A stretch of 64,000 nt of DNA, taken from assembly GCF_964033635.1 (NCBI RefSeq), contig NZ_OZ035533.1, positions 4,836,001 to 4,900,000 on the forward strand, written 5' to 3'. Made by a program: the position numbers and the translations under genes. Shown piece after piece: positions 44,417 to 55,600 of the stretch; the first letter of the stretch is position 1, and every line of letters starts with the position of its first letter. The stretch comes from Chitinophaga sp. MM2321. GTDB lineage: Bacteria; Bacteroidota; Bacteroidia; Chitinophagales; Chitinophagaceae. The notes beneath the pieces are model-generated. The model worked only from the letters and a program-made list of their open reading frames with translations, made no database searches and had not been told where the DNA came from.

Positions 44417-44499
44417 AAAAATTGCCTGTAAACAGAAGGAGTTTCCTCTTCTACAGGAGGAAAAAGCGGATATGGTTTACTAAAAAATCATGGCCCGTT

Positions 44500-45423
44500 T
44501 CAATAAAATATGACTGCATCCGGACCATTTTCCCGCTGTAAGTCAGTAATTATTTCACCATAGGAATATTTTTTCCTGTTCTCCACCGTTCTGTGTACCA
44601 ATTGAAATTTCGCATCCAGTTCAGGATGATAGCCTGTTTTGCCCGGAGGAAATACGGCCATAGGCGTCCTGAAAAGATCGTGTTCAATGATTGGTATATC
44701 CAGGCCGGCTTCTTTCCGTACAATAAACATATTGATCAGCTCCATAGGAATAAGCCCATACCAGAGATGCTCTTCATCAGTACGTTTGGTGCCTTTTAAA
44801 TTCTGCAGGTGATAATCACAAAGACTGCTCCAATAGGATTGTTCTATCTCCTGGAAACTGGTATCCCACTCATCAATAATACGCTGGTAAATACCTGCGC
44901 CTTTGCCATATTTTTTCACCTGGTTATACTGCACATCATTGTTCTCATATTTGCTTAATAAAAAATGTACCAGGTAACTACTGGGGTATACTTCCTGTTT
45001 TATATGTTCTTTGTCTGTTTTGTAATTGTCATTGGCCAGATATGTTTCCATTTTACGATGCAGGATTTCCAGCAGTTCTTCCCGCTGCATATACAATGCG
45101 TAATTTAACGCCGGTGTTACCAGGTCTATGAAATCATCCGACTGGCTATACGTGAGGAAATACGCCGTACGGTCAAAGAATTCCCAGCATTCATCATCAC
45201 CCTGAAACAACAGGTTTTTGGCAGCTATATGATGACAATTAGGAACGCCGGAAAACACGCTGTATATAGCCTGCGGGAAATTCTTCAGGGTATCTTTATC
45301 TGTAAAAAAATTATACTTCCGGGTAAAATCTTTCAACAAAGATCGCTGATCAATCACTTCATCATACCTGTAATGTTTGATATACTTTTCTATTTCCTTT
45401 GAATACCCCGCCTTGTTTGACAT
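44500..45423 (-). CDS. Putative immunity protein for the Rhs toxin
   Basis: 307 residues, soluble, no signal peptide, rich in aromatic and charged residues (YIKHYRYDEVIDQRSLLKDF, DLVTPALNYALYMQREELLEILHRKMETYL). The family is not recognised with certainty. The all-helical look and length would be compatible with Imm49-like proteins, but I cannot confirm it. The start lies 1 base after the stop of the Rhs gene, which is the normal place for the cognate immunity gene of a polymorphic toxin. The role is therefore inferred from position. Confidence 0.65.
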   Translation of the reverse strand: MSNKAGYSKEIEKYIKHYRYDEVIDQRSLLKDFTRKYNFFTDKDTLKNFPQAIYSVFSGVPNCHHIAAKNLLFQGDDECWEFFDRTAYFLTYSQSDDFIDLVTPALNYALYMQREELLEILHRKMETYLANDNYKTDKEHIKQEVYPSSYLVHFLLSKYENNDVQYNQVKKYGKGAGIYQRIIDEWDTSFQEIEQSYWSSLCDYHLQNLKGTKRTDEEHLWYGLIPMELINMFIVRKEAGLDIPIIEHDLFRTPMAVFPPGKTGYHPELDAKFQLVHRTVENRKKYSYGEIITDLQRENGPDAVIFY

Positions 45424-45424
45424 A

Positions 45425-48400
45425 CTATTTACATTTTATTCTGATACTACGTTCCTGTACATTGATCTGTGCCAAGGTGTTTTTCAATTTACCTTTTGCC
45501 TTGGCTTTCGTTATTATATCCAGCAGGTCGTCCTGGTAAGTCGGCATACTGCCCCACATGCCATTGGTATTACCGCCTATTTTGGCAATGTTGCGATTGG
45601 TCCAGCCGGGCATACGCGCTTTACTTCTCCATCTCGTATGACTTGCCTTCACTTCTACCACGTGGATGTCTCCTGTTTTAATCTCTTTTGTTACCAGGTC
45701 AAACCCCTGCCCCGATGAGTTTTGAATGGACCCCAACACGTTGTGCCCATTAGCGGACAGGTACTTGGCAGCTACTTTTTCTCCCCATGCACCTAAAACG
45801 CTGTCAAGCCCCAGCGGATCAATCCATGATGCTGTATCATGCACATAGCTGTACAATTTATTACCGCCTTCCAGCCTGATGGGGTCCTGGCTGATATAGA
45901 TCCCTTCTGCGGGCGAATAATACCGGAACCGGTTATAATACAGGCCTGTTTCCGCATCTTCATACTGCCCCTGGTACCTGAAAGGAACAAAGTCTTTGCT
46001 ACCTTCCAACTTACGTACATTTCCATAAATATCCAATTCAGCACTCCATACTTTTTGTCCTTGTTCATCGTAGGCTTCACAGGGTGTGCCCAGGTGATCG
46101 GTAATGACCGTATACTGCTGTTGTGCTGTTATTTTAGCGGCCAGTTTAAAAGTATCACCTTCAAACACCCAGGTGATAAGGGTTTCCGGGGGCACCGGCT
46201 CCGCATGATCCTGCCGTATCTCTCCATATTCATCCACGATGGATTGTGGTTTCTCCGCAGCCGGATAGCGCCATTCGTGCAGGGGTACCTGTGTATCCCA
46301 CAGAAAGCGTGTTATCTGCCCGTTGAAAATTTTTTCTGTTCTGCGGCCCAGGGCATCATACTGGTAGCTGATTGTTTTCTGATCAGGGCGGCGCACCTGT
46401 TTCAGCATACCATTGCCATACCACTCATATTCCCATGTTACAGGAAAGGAAGATTGTGTAACAATTTTTTTGATCAGATTTCCTTCTTCATCATAGATAA
46501 ACCGGGCAGCGTCTGTTTCCTGTAAACGGCCACCGGCAGTATATTTACGGTCTTTGCGCGTTTGTGTTCCGTACACATTACCGGCTTTATCGGGCAACCG
46601 GTAGTCATAGTTACCGTCTTCATATTGTGCCCACGCGAGGTTGCCTATTTCATCATGTCCGAACTTCACCATACTGCCGGTGATGCCGTTCATGATCTGT
46701 TTGAGCCGTTGGCTGGCATCCCAGTGATAGGCGCGTTTACGCAGGGTTTTACCGTTGCTGGTAACGGTATGCATATCGGGTGTACCATTGGTAGCAGAAC
46801 CGGGATGATACGACCAGTTGCTTTTTACGCCACCCGGCAAAGTGCGTTCAATTTCCAGTCCCAGGAGATTATGCTGCATATGCGCCACCCACGGATGAGC
46901 GGATGCTGCTGTTGAAGCGTGTATGCCTGTAAGGTTTCCCATCTCACTCCACTGCGTCGTGATATCAGCCCCCAGGCTGCTTTGCAGACCGGTTCTTCTT
47001 CCTTCCGCATCATAGCGGCTGCTGACGGTATAGCCGTCCTGTATTTCAGCAACGATGCGGCCCATTGCATCGTATTCAAAGTTCACCGTATTATTATTGC
47101 TCATGGCTGCTATTACCTGGTCGTTACGATCATAGCTATAGGCTTCCCAGCTGCCATCGCTGTATTCTGCGCGGGTAAGCAGTCCGTTGTAACTGTATTC
47201 GTAGCTGGTCCATTTACCACCGGGACGATGAACTTTGATGACCCGTCCGGCGGCATCCCGTTCATAGTGACGGGTAATACCATCGAAGCCTGTTTCGCGG
47301 ATGATTTCCCCATTGGCATTACGCGCGAAACGATAGGTATCTCCATATTCATTGACGATACCGGTCAGCTCTTCATCTTTATTATAGATAAAATTTATAC
47401 TGGCGCCATTTTCTTCCCGCTGTTTTATACTGCCCAGGGCGGTATATTTAAAGCGTACTTCCTTGTGTTTATCTTTTGCGCTCACCACTTCATCATATGC
47501 ATTGTACTGTAATGTGACCTGGTTACCATCCGGCAGGCGGACAGCCGTAACGCGGCCCAGTGCATCATAACGGAATACCTGCTGCTCCTGCAACGGGTTA
47601 GCCAGTTGTACGCATTGCCCCCAGGCATCGTATTCCCAGGTAGTTTTGCCGCCATCCGGCAGCGTGATGCTGTTTAAATTAAAATCCTCATCATAGGTGA
47701 GTAAGGTGGCGTTTTCTTCTTCGTCTTCTATTTTGCTCAGCAACCCATTTTCGTTGTACCGGAAGATGCGCATCCTGCCATCCGCTTCTGTGAGTGTGTG
47801 CAGTAACCCGCTCTCCGGATCATGAATATAGGTGCGGCTGTTACCTGCTGCGTCTGCAACACGCAGCAGCCGGCCGGTGGCATCGTAGGAAGCAGCCGGG
47901 CCCGAACCGTCAGGATTTACAATGCTGATCTGATTGCCCATGTCATCATACGTATAGCCGGTAGCGTTACCTTCTGCATCTACGATCCGGTATACTTCCA
48001 TATCTTCCGTATAGGTGAAGAAGATGGAATTATTCAAGGGGTTTTTAATCTGCGAAACCACAAAATCAGGCGTATAATAGTAGGTAGTGGTATTCCCCTG
48101 TGCATTGGTGATACGGTTGAAACCCGCTTCCGGATGGTATTCCAGGAAGCCTTCGAGTACACCGTCATCACTGGAAGTGTGGATGCAGCGTTGCTGTTTG
48201 TCATATTCCCAGTAGAAGGATTGGCCGTTGCGGTCTGTTTTCTTTACCATGAGATGATCACGGTATTGGATATACGTAGTTTGACCTAATGCATCTGTGA
48301 GTTCGCATAGATCCCCGGCTTCATTATAAGCGTAGCTTACCAGGAGGCGTTGCTGCCCGCGATGCTGCGCGGTAACGCGGGTGATCCTGCCTGCCGGGTC

Positions 48401-49528
48401 ATTATTGATCAGCAGGTGCCTGCGGGCGCTGTCAATGATGCGTAGCAGGTGCCCCTGTGCATTGTAATGAAAACTGATCATAAAGCCCGCTTCATCTGCT
48501 ATGCTGATCAGCCGGTATTGATCGTCCCGCGGGTGCTGTTTACGGAAAGTGCGGGTAAGTCTTTCTTCCTGGTCAAACAACGTATATTCATCCAGGTTAG
48601 TGCGTGTGAGCGTCAGTTTTTCATGCCGGTTATAATCACGGTCGCCATTGTACGGTAATGATTCAAATACGGCACTGCGGCCATCTCCGAGCAAAACGAC
48701 GGTCACATCTTCCCCAAAAAATTCCTGTACGCGCATATCAAAACCCAGGTGGGTACCATGACCCAGCAAGCCCTTAAACGAACTATCACTATTCCAGGAA
48801 CGTTCCCACTTCAATGGAAGAGGACCCGGCAGTTCAAAGTCAACACCATCATAGATCACAATTCCCTGTACCAGGTCTACCGGCTCAAAGCCTTTCTTAC
48901 AAAGGGCTTTGCTCAGTTTATTGCTGCCTACTTTATTCTTTAACGCGTGATTAAATTTAGTGGTCAGTTTTTTTCCTGCTTTGCCCAGGCCCTTCAAAGC
49001 GGCGCCAAATCCATAGGACATGAGCAGGTTTAGTATTACGCCCGCCCAATCCGGTACAAAGGGGCCGCCCACCATCACCGGCTTGCCAAACGACAGCGGA
49101 ATAGAGTAAGAAGTGGGCAGGTATAAACTGGGAATGGGAATAAATTTCTTGCCCGGTGTAAGCGACAATGGTATGCCTATATCGTTGCAGGTCATCAGCA
49201 TATGGCCGGAAGGGCTCATCAGGTTTCCATCTACTTTTACTTTCTTACTGCCGAAAAAATTAACGGAATCATGCCCTATCATTGGCGCCAGTAAAAAAGG
49301 GCCTCCCATGGGAATGTGAAAAAGGAATACCAGCATGCCGCTGGTATCGCTCTTGCCGCGGGGCACATGATTTATCTTGGTGGTAGCGCCTATAAACGGC
49401 ACATAGTCCATGGGGTCTATCACAAGCCCGATGTATGGATGGGGCAATGGTACCGGAAATCCGAAGAGAATAACAATGTGTATATCAAGTCCTATTACAG
49501 GAATGAAATGTTTGTTACTAACAAGCAT
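45425..49528 (-). CDS. Rhs/YD-repeat polymorphic toxin with PAAR-like N-terminus and nuclease-like C-terminus
   Basis: 1367 residues. Residues about 1-170 resemble the PAAR-like N-terminus of Bacteroidota Rhs proteins (HFIPVIGLDIHIV, HIPMGGPFLL, CNDIGIPLSLTPGKK), then DUF6531-like GFEPVDLVQGIVIYDGVDFELPGPLPLKWERSWNS. Many YD repeats follow (GRLLRVADAAGNSRTYIHD and others). The Rhs core ends GLYYNRFRYYSPAEGIYISQDP...WIDPLGL at residue 1241, the usual cleavage border. The 126-residue tip has GEKVAAKYL, GFDLV (Asp1277) and VVEVKAS (Glu1292, Lys1294), the E-D-ExK pattern of YraN-like PD-(D/E)XK nucleases, so DNA or RNA cleavage is predicted. No secretion genes are in the window. Confidence 0.9.
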   Translation of the reverse strand: MLVSNKHFIPVIGLDIHIVILFGFPVPLPHPYIGLVIDPMDYVPFIGATTKINHVPRGKSDTSGMLVFLFHIPMGGPFLLAPMIGHDSVNFFGSKKVKVDGNLMSPSGHMLMTCNDIGIPLSLTPGKKFIPIPSLYLPTSYSIPLSFGKPVMVGGPFVPDWAGVILNLLMSYGFGAALKGLGKAGKKLTTKFNHALKNKVGSNKLSKALCKKGFEPVDLVQGIVIYDGVDFELPGPLPLKWERSWNSDSSFKGLLGHGTHLGFDMRVQEFFGEDVTVVLLGDGRSAVFESLPYNGDRDYNRHEKLTLTRTNLDEYTLFDQEERLTRTFRKQHPRDDQYRLISIADEAGFMISFHYNAQGHLLRIIDSARRHLLINNDPAGRITRVTAQHRGQQRLLVSYAYNEAGDLCELTDALGQTTYIQYRDHLMVKKTDRNGQSFYWEYDKQQRCIHTSSDDGVLEGFLEYHPEAGFNRITNAQGNTTTYYYTPDFVVSQIKNPLNNSIFFTYTEDMEVYRIVDAEGNATGYTYDDMGNQISIVNPDGSGPAASYDATGRLLRVADAAGNSRTYIHDPESGLLHTLTEADGRMRIFRYNENGLLSKIEDEEENATLLTYDEDFNLNSITLPDGGKTTWEYDAWGQCVQLANPLQEQQVFRYDALGRVTAVRLPDGNQVTLQYNAYDEVVSAKDKHKEVRFKYTALGSIKQREENGASINFIYNKDEELTGIVNEYGDTYRFARNANGEIIRETGFDGITRHYERDAAGRVIKVHRPGGKWTSYEYSYNGLLTRAEYSDGSWEAYSYDRNDQVIAAMSNNNTVNFEYDAMGRIVAEIQDGYTVSSRYDAEGRRTGLQSSLGADITTQWSEMGNLTGIHASTAASAHPWVAHMQHNLLGLEIERTLPGGVKSNWSYHPGSATNGTPDMHTVTSNGKTLRKRAYHWDASQRLKQIMNGITGSMVKFGHDEIGNLAWAQYEDGNYDYRLPDKAGNVYGTQTRKDRKYTAGGRLQETDAARFIYDEEGNLIKKIVTQSSFPVTWEYEWYGNGMLKQVRRPDQKTISYQYDALGRRTEKIFNGQITRFLWDTQVPLHEWRYPAAEKPQSIVDEYGEIRQDHAEPVPPETLITWVFEGDTFKLAAKITAQQQYTVITDHLGTPCEAYDEQGQKVWSAELDIYGNVRKLEGSKDFVPFRYQGQYEDAETGLYYNRFRYYSPAEGIYISQDPIRLEGGNKLYSYVHDTASWIDPLGLDSVLGAWGEKVAAKYLSANGHNVLGSIQNSSGQGFDLVTKEIKTGDIHVVEVKASHTRWRSKARMPGWTNRNIAKIGGNTNGMWGSMPTYQDDLLDIITKAKAKGKLKNTLAQINVQERSIRIKCK

Positions 49529-49673
49529 CTAGATATGGTTTGGGACCCTAACGGCCGGGTTCGAACAATTAATGGAAAATAACCAATAATATAAATATAA
49601 GCATTCCTTTCAAATTAGGAATATGGGGGAAAAATTGAATGTGAAAAGATGTTACTTCTCAACTGATAAATTA

Positions 49674-49725
49674 AAAAGTAAAGCCATCCGGGTATAATGC
49701 ATACCAGCGGACGGCTTTTACTTTT
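49674..49725 (-). terminator. Large terminator hairpin after the SusC-SusD-lipoprotein operon
   Basis: Outer arms AAAAGTAAAGCC and GGCTTTTACTTTT pair with one bulge. TCCG/CGGA continues after a mismatch, and GGTAT/ATACC close the tip. It lies about 30 bases past the lipoprotein stop and separates that operon from the Rhs gene. Confidence 0.8.
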
Positions 49726-49753
49726 GATGACGATTTACTTTATTTTACTCAAA

Positions 49754-50926
49754 CTATTCCATCTGGGAAAGCTGCTCGTAAGTATATCCGATACGATACT
49801 CAATATCGAGGGATGCACCCGGAACCACTTTCACAACTTTCATGATCCCATACCAGGTATCTGCAGCGGCCGGTCCGTTTACCAGCTTAAAAATATAAAC
49901 GCCTGTCCCGGCAGCCGGATCAGCTGAAGATACCGGCGCGCCTGCGTTGAAGGCATCCATCGTTTCCTTTGCGTTATCCTTGCTATACAACTCCGGTGTG
50001 GAAGGTACAAAGGTTACGCTTTTGCCGCCTGTTTCCCACTGGGCGCCTCCTTTTATAGCGAGTGAGGAACCGCTCACCGCTAGCATGGCATTAGCATCAT
50101 CCGCAGTAACGGCAGTTCCGCTTATAGGGTTTACTCCTCCTTTTGCAGCCAGCACCAGGCTACCTGTCCGTTTTGCAAAAAAGGCCGGTTCGCTGATAAC
50201 GATCTGGGTGTTTATTTCTTCAGTGTAGCTATCCTGTGCAGCTACAAAGGAATAGAACATCGTATCCTTACCAGTTGAAAAATCAGTTCCGGAGATGGGA
50301 ATTTTTGCCGGTGCCGCATAATTTCCAACAGTTACCCATGCGTCGTTTGCACCATTCTTCCGCTTAACGGTTACTTCTCCTTCATACGTTCCATTTTTCG
50401 GATGTACATCAAAGTCAAGGTAAGCGGTGCCCGCGCCCCGTGTCAGGGCTACTTCATTACCATTGTATTTCGGACCAGATAATGCAGCTGCGGAAACCAT
50501 GTCAATCCGTTTGATGGCAGACTCGGTTTTCCCGGCAAATGTTACGGTAACATAGTCGCCGACATTTTCCAGTTTGGCTTCTGCTCTTGTATAGGTAATG
50601 GTGGCTTTCAGATCGGCACCTACCGTTACGTCTTTCTGTGTACCAGCCAAAGGCAACAGCTGATTACTACCGCTGGTTCCCATAGGCTGCAACTTTAATA
50701 GTTCCACCTTCATCACATCTCCGGATTTTGCATTCGGGAGGGTTGCCACCACAGTAAAATGGTCATCCAGCAAAGAAATTCCGTCCGTTTGCGCCGTGGC
50801 AATATCCGTAATCACCACATTCCCGCTCGGGTCTGTTGGAACATCATAGTATGGTTGTTTGGTACAGCCAGTGATAAAGAGTCCTGTAAAAAGGAGTATG
50901 ATAGCAATGAATTTGATCGTTTTCAT
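49754..50926 (-). CDS. SusCD-associated surface lipoprotein of unknown fold
   Basis: About 390 residues from MKTIKFIAIILLFTGLFITGC (a further ATG at 50953 is in frame but lies before the signal peptide). Lipobox ITGC. The remainder is mostly beta-strand-like: TVVATLPNAKSGDVMKVELL, a repeated pattern around GTAYLDFDVHPKNGTYEGEVTVKRK and a C-terminal GIMKVVKVVPGASLDIEYRIGYTY. It starts right after the SusD stop. Such third genes of SusCD operons are often SusE/F-like or DUF1735-like glycan-binding lipoproteins, but I do not recognise the exact family. Confidence 0.75.
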   Translation of the reverse strand: MKTIKFIAIILLFTGLFITGCTKQPYYDVPTDPSGNVVITDIATAQTDGISLLDDHFTVVATLPNAKSGDVMKVELLKLQPMGTSGSNQLLPLAGTQKDVTVGADLKATITYTRAEAKLENVGDYVTVTFAGKTESAIKRIDMVSAAALSGPKYNGNEVALTRGAGTAYLDFDVHPKNGTYEGEVTVKRKNGANDAWVTVGNYAAPAKIPISGTDFSTGKDTMFYSFVAAQDSYTEEINTQIVISEPAFFAKRTGSLVLAAKGGVNPISGTAVTADDANAMLAVSGSSLAIKGGAQWETGGKSVTFVPSTPELYSKDNAKETMDAFNAGAPVSSADPAAGTGVYIFKLVNGPAAADTWYGIMKVVKVVPGASLDIEYRIGYTYEQLSQME

Positions 50927-50953
50927 ATTGAAAATAATTTTAGAAATATACAC

Positions 50954-52609
50954 TTACTGACCAGCCTGTTTAGGAAGATACCCCGCATTCTGCAGGCATT
51001 GCGCATTGGTAGAAATTTCCCGACCAGCAACAGGAGACAGCAGATTCATGGCTGCAAAAGAGAAGCTGAAATCCGACGGCCTGTAGCCGATAAAATTCCT
51101 GATACCTGCAAACTGCCCGTCTCCGTATACGAGACATAACCTGGTGCGGCGCTGATCCCATAACATCTTGTTCTCGAAAACCAGTTCACAGGCTCTTTCA
51201 CCAAAAATAGTCAGTGCATTGATCTCGGATGCGCGATAAGCAGGCAGTTCTGCCCTGGCCCGCACATCGTTGATACCTTTGATCAGGTCATTGTCTGAAA
51301 CGCCTTCTCCCAGCTGCCGGAGCGCCCAGTTAACTTCCGTCAACATCAGTTCAATATCTGCATAACGATAAAATGTCCAGTTCAATCCTGAGTGCCCGCT
51401 TGATTTTATCGCCACCTTGTCGTAATACTTGTACAGGTATGGACGACCGAAATCTTCTGCGGCGCCTTCTTTGGGATCATACTTTGTTGATTTTGTATCT
51501 GAGTAGTAGAACATCTGCCGGTCCTGTATACGCTTGTCTGAAGGATCATAGGAATTAATATAGGCCATGGCCGGTATAAAAGTTCCATACTCATCTCCAA
51601 ACATAGACACATGGCTCAGACCTGGTAACGAAGTTGCCACTACGCTGTTATCGGTTACCCCATCTTTAAACTGCGCCTGGAAAACCGCTTCCCCTTTATT
51701 GTTCATCGCCGGATCATGCAAATCATCATAGGTGCCCAATGTGTATTTGCCATACAGTACATTGAGTTGCTCCTGTGCTTTTTTCAGAAAGGTTTTTGCA
51801 CTGGGTGTATTAACCGGGTAACCCTGTTGTGTCCATAATCCATCTACACACCATTTTTTTGCGGGATCAGTAGCCACTTCCTGGTAGGGATAACCGGCAC
51901 AGGTGAGATATACATCGGCCAGAATAGCACGTGCTACATATTTGGTGATGCGGCCATCAGCAGATTTTTTATCTTCCAGCGCACTTTGGTTCACTGCAAA
52001 TTCAAGATCGGGAATAATGATCTCATCATAGATCTTTTTCAGGGAAACACGTGGCTGTTCAGCTTCGGTCACATTTTTCAAAATAGCGGTATCCATCACT
52101 ACATCTCCAAAATAACGTACCAGGCAGAAGTAATAGAATGCTCTCAATGTACGCGTTTCACCCAGGGCTTTCGATCTGTCACTTTCAGACATACCAGTTA
52201 CACCGGGCAGCTTTGAAATAGAGAAATTGCAATCGCGTTGACCCTGGTACCAGTTCTTCCACTGGTTATTAAAATCATCCAGCAGATCTCCGGAAACCTG
52301 GTTGGTCTGAAACTTCCAGAACTGAACATGCGTATCAGAAGTAAATGCACCGCCCGTTGGATATTCGAGGGTTGCAGGAAGATAGTTGCCCCAATCCGCA
52401 GCAGTAGCTACCCAGAGGGCCAGGGAGCGGTAAGGACCAACAGCCAGTGCTGCCCCGTCAGCGGCGCTGGTAAACTCCGTCTGATCTGTCATTGTTCCGG
52501 TGGGAACTTCATCCAGGAACTTTTTACAGCCGCTGAAAACAAGTGATAAGGAAAGGCAGATAAGAACGAGCTTTCTGCCGGTGTGACTATGCTTATATTT
52601 ATATTCCAT
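50954..52609 (-). CDS. RagB/SusD family nutrient-binding lipoprotein
   Basis: 551 residues. The lipobox is VFSGC (Cys27), followed by KKFLDEVPTG, the standard SusD opening. The TPR region (LGETRTLRAFYYFCLVRYFGDVVMD, YVARAILADVYLTCAGYPY) and the C-terminal FENKMLWDQRRTR, YADIELMLTEVNWAL fit the RagB/SusD family. It is the lid partner of the SusC encoded 17 bases upstream. The substrate is not deducible, as no glycoside hydrolase is in this operon. Confidence 0.94.
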   Translation of the reverse strand: MEYKYKHSHTGRKLVLICLSLSLVFSGCKKFLDEVPTGTMTDQTEFTSAADGAALAVGPYRSLALWVATAADWGNYLPATLEYPTGGAFTSDTHVQFWKFQTNQVSGDLLDDFNNQWKNWYQGQRDCNFSISKLPGVTGMSESDRSKALGETRTLRAFYYFCLVRYFGDVVMDTAILKNVTEAEQPRVSLKKIYDEIIIPDLEFAVNQSALEDKKSADGRITKYVARAILADVYLTCAGYPYQEVATDPAKKWCVDGLWTQQGYPVNTPSAKTFLKKAQEQLNVLYGKYTLGTYDDLHDPAMNNKGEAVFQAQFKDGVTDNSVVATSLPGLSHVSMFGDEYGTFIPAMAYINSYDPSDKRIQDRQMFYYSDTKSTKYDPKEGAAEDFGRPYLYKYYDKVAIKSSGHSGLNWTFYRYADIELMLTEVNWALRQLGEGVSDNDLIKGINDVRARAELPAYRASEINALTIFGERACELVFENKMLWDQRRTRLCLVYGDGQFAGIRNFIGYRPSDFSFSFAAMNLLSPVAGREISTNAQCLQNAGYLPKQAGQ

Positions 52610-52626
52610 GATTAGTAATTTTAGAA

Positions 52627-55600
52627 TTAAAACCCAACGTTAACACCGATTGAATAAGAGGAAGGAGTAGGATATTGATACTTGTCAATATTGGGTACCA
52701 GCGAATACTTTTTATCCAGTGAACTACCTTCCGGATCATAGCCAGCCGCTTTTGTTATGAGAAAGAAATTCTCCGCACTCAGGTACACCCTCAGTTTCCG
52801 GAGTCGCATCTTTTTCACCCTGTCGGCCGACAATGAATATCCCAGTGAAGCGCCCGCACCACGTATGAAGGAAGCATCATAGATCATATGATCATCAGGA
52901 TAGGATTGATAATATCCGCCACCATTACCTGGCCGCACCTGTGCAATCATGGTATGCTGGTTATCCGGCCGCCATGCAGTAAGCACTGTATTAAGCCCTC
53001 CTGACACCAATTGCCTGTCTTCCGCCGATTCATGTACGAAGGCTTTATCCTGACCGGTTACAATCCTGATATCCAGGCTGGCATCAAAATTCTTGTACTT
53101 GAAATAGTTGTTAATACCCATGAGCACCTTCGGGAAAGCATGACCGATAATATCTCCATCGGAGATCAGATCAATTTTGCCGTCATCATTCTTGTCAAAA
53201 AATTTCAGGTCACCTGGCTTCATGCCGTAACGGGCAGCCAGCGAAGCTTCTTCAGTACTGTATGTACCCAAGCGTGTAAGGCCAAAGAAGGATCCTATCT
53301 CTGATCCTACCCGCAGTACAGAAGTACCATTACCAGCGCCGGTACTCACGTAGATATCGGTGCCTGTGGGGCCTAATCCGATGATCTTGTTCTGATTCAA
53401 ACTGGTAGCAATGGATGTATTCCAGGTAAAATCCCTGCCCTGGATATTGGCAGTATTGATGGAAAATTCCCATCCCTTGTTCTGTACGGAGCCATAGTTT
53501 CTCTTAACCGTTCCCACACTGGTGGAGTAAGGCAGGGGAACATCCAGCAGCATGTCATTTGTAACCTTATGATAATAGTCCACTTCGAGATTAATGCGAC
53601 TTTTAAATAACCCCAGTTCTACCCCAATATCGTATTGGTTGGTTGCTTCCCAACGGAGATCCTGGTTACCCACAGAATTAGGATAGATACCGGTGTAGGA
53701 AGTGCCACCCAGCACCACTCCGGAGGCGCCTACGTAAGTTTGGGTAACATAGCTGCCGATCTCCTGGTTGCCGGTGCGGCCAATGCTGGCACGAAGCTTC
53801 AGGTTGGAAACAGTCCTTGATTCTTTGAGGAATTTTTCTTCAGATGCCCGCCAGGCCAAACCGGCGGAAGGAAAGAAACCATATTTGGAATTGACGCCGA
53901 ATTTCGAAGAGCCATCATAACGGCCGGTGAGGGTTAACAGGTATTTACCCTTGTAGCCATAATTCACACGGGCGAAATAAGAATTGAGTGAGTTCATCCC
54001 GTCACTGCTGGTTGGTACCGGTCTGGTAGCAGCGCCGGCCCCTATACTATGCCATCTGTAAAAGTTGGAAAAGAACACGCTGTTCTTTCCTTCCAGGGTA
54101 TCCCGCACGTTTTTTGACCAGGCCAGCCCCACCATGGCATTCAAGGTGTGATCATCTCCGATTTTTTTATTGTAGTTGAAATAGTCCTGGTTCTGCCAGT
54201 AAAAATTACCGGTAGAAGTAATAGTGGCTGAACCATCCCTTCCATAATATTTACCATCGTAATAGTTATATTTTGATCCCCAGTAATCAAATGAGAAATC
54301 GCTTTTAAAGCTGAGATCAGATGTAATATGGGCATCCAGCACAATGCTTCCTGTAGCCTGGTTGATGTCAGTGATGCCGGATGTTTCCGATCTGCGGAAC
54401 ATAATATTATACCATTGTTCGCCTACGTTGAAGTCACCGTTGGTTCCCCACCTGTTGGCATAGGTGCCATATGTGGCAGGATCATCGGGGTACTTCACCG
54501 GCAAAATACTCCACACCTCTGCAGTAGACCTGGTGATACCATCATCAGCCGTCTGCCGGCTCTTTATAAAGCTGAGTTGTGTACTCAGATCAAGCCATTT
54601 CAGCACTTTCATATCTCCTGTGATCCGGCCGGTATAACGTTTAAAATAAGATTCTTTCATCAGGCCCTGCTGGTCAGAATAACCCAGCGACATAGAGAAC
54701 CGTGCATTTTCATTTCCTCCTCTTACGTCCACATGATGGTTATTGGAAAGGGAGGGGCGGAAAACCATGTCTTCCCAGTTTGAATTAAACCGTGGTTTAT
54801 AGTAGTTACCATCTTTCCCGACCAGATCCAGCAGATAGCCGTCTTTAGATACCTTCTCGAAAAGCCATGGCATTTCAGAATAGGATAATGATGATGCGTA
54901 AGGGCCCCTGAAATCTTTTGCCCTGTTAACAGTCCCGTACTTTTCTCCGTTTGCCATAGCCTGTTCGTACACGTACATCAGCTGATCAGCATCTAACGTA
55001 TACAGATGTCTTTGCAATACGTTGAGGGTAGCATAGCCATTGTAATCGACCTGGGTCTTTCCTTCCACACCACGTTTTGTAGTGATGATAATAACGCCGT
55101 TCGCGCCACGGGCACCGTAAATAGCGGTAGCCGAAGCGTCTTTCAGGATATCCATTGACAGGATATCTTCGGGATTCAGAATTGACAGCGCATTGCTTAC
55201 GCCTACAATTCCATCTACCACAAATAACGGATCACTGCTTGTATTGATGGAGTTTGTACCACGGATACGTACCATAGGATCACTTCCCGGAACACCGCCT
55301 CCCTGGCGTACTACCTGCACACCCGGCACTTTTCCCTGTAATGCCTGTCCGACATTAAAAGCGGGTTTATCTAACAATTTGTCGGGGCCTAATCTTGAAA
55401 CAGAACCCGTAAGATCACTTTTCTTTTGTGTTCCGTAACCTACTACCACTACTTCGTTCAACCCTTCTTTGGAGAATTTCAATATAATATTATAACGCGT
55501 TCTGCTATCCACAGCCATCTCCCGCGTTTCATACCCGATAGAAGAAATTACGAGTACACCATTGTCAGGAACTTTCAATGTATACTCTCCTTTTGCATTT

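Noticed and set aside
44417-44499. Hairpin after the LacI gene as terminator
   Set aside because: CCTGTA/ACAGG arms pair but the inner stem needs a bulge and no T-run follows on either strand.
45839-48289. Several long plus-strand open frames opposite the Rhs gene
   Set aside because: They mirror the repetitive YD-repeat coding sequence and have no start or domain support.
49558-49566. GGTTCGAAC resembling a tRNA T-loop
   Set aside because: The flanking bases do not form a T-stem, acceptor stem or anticodon arm.
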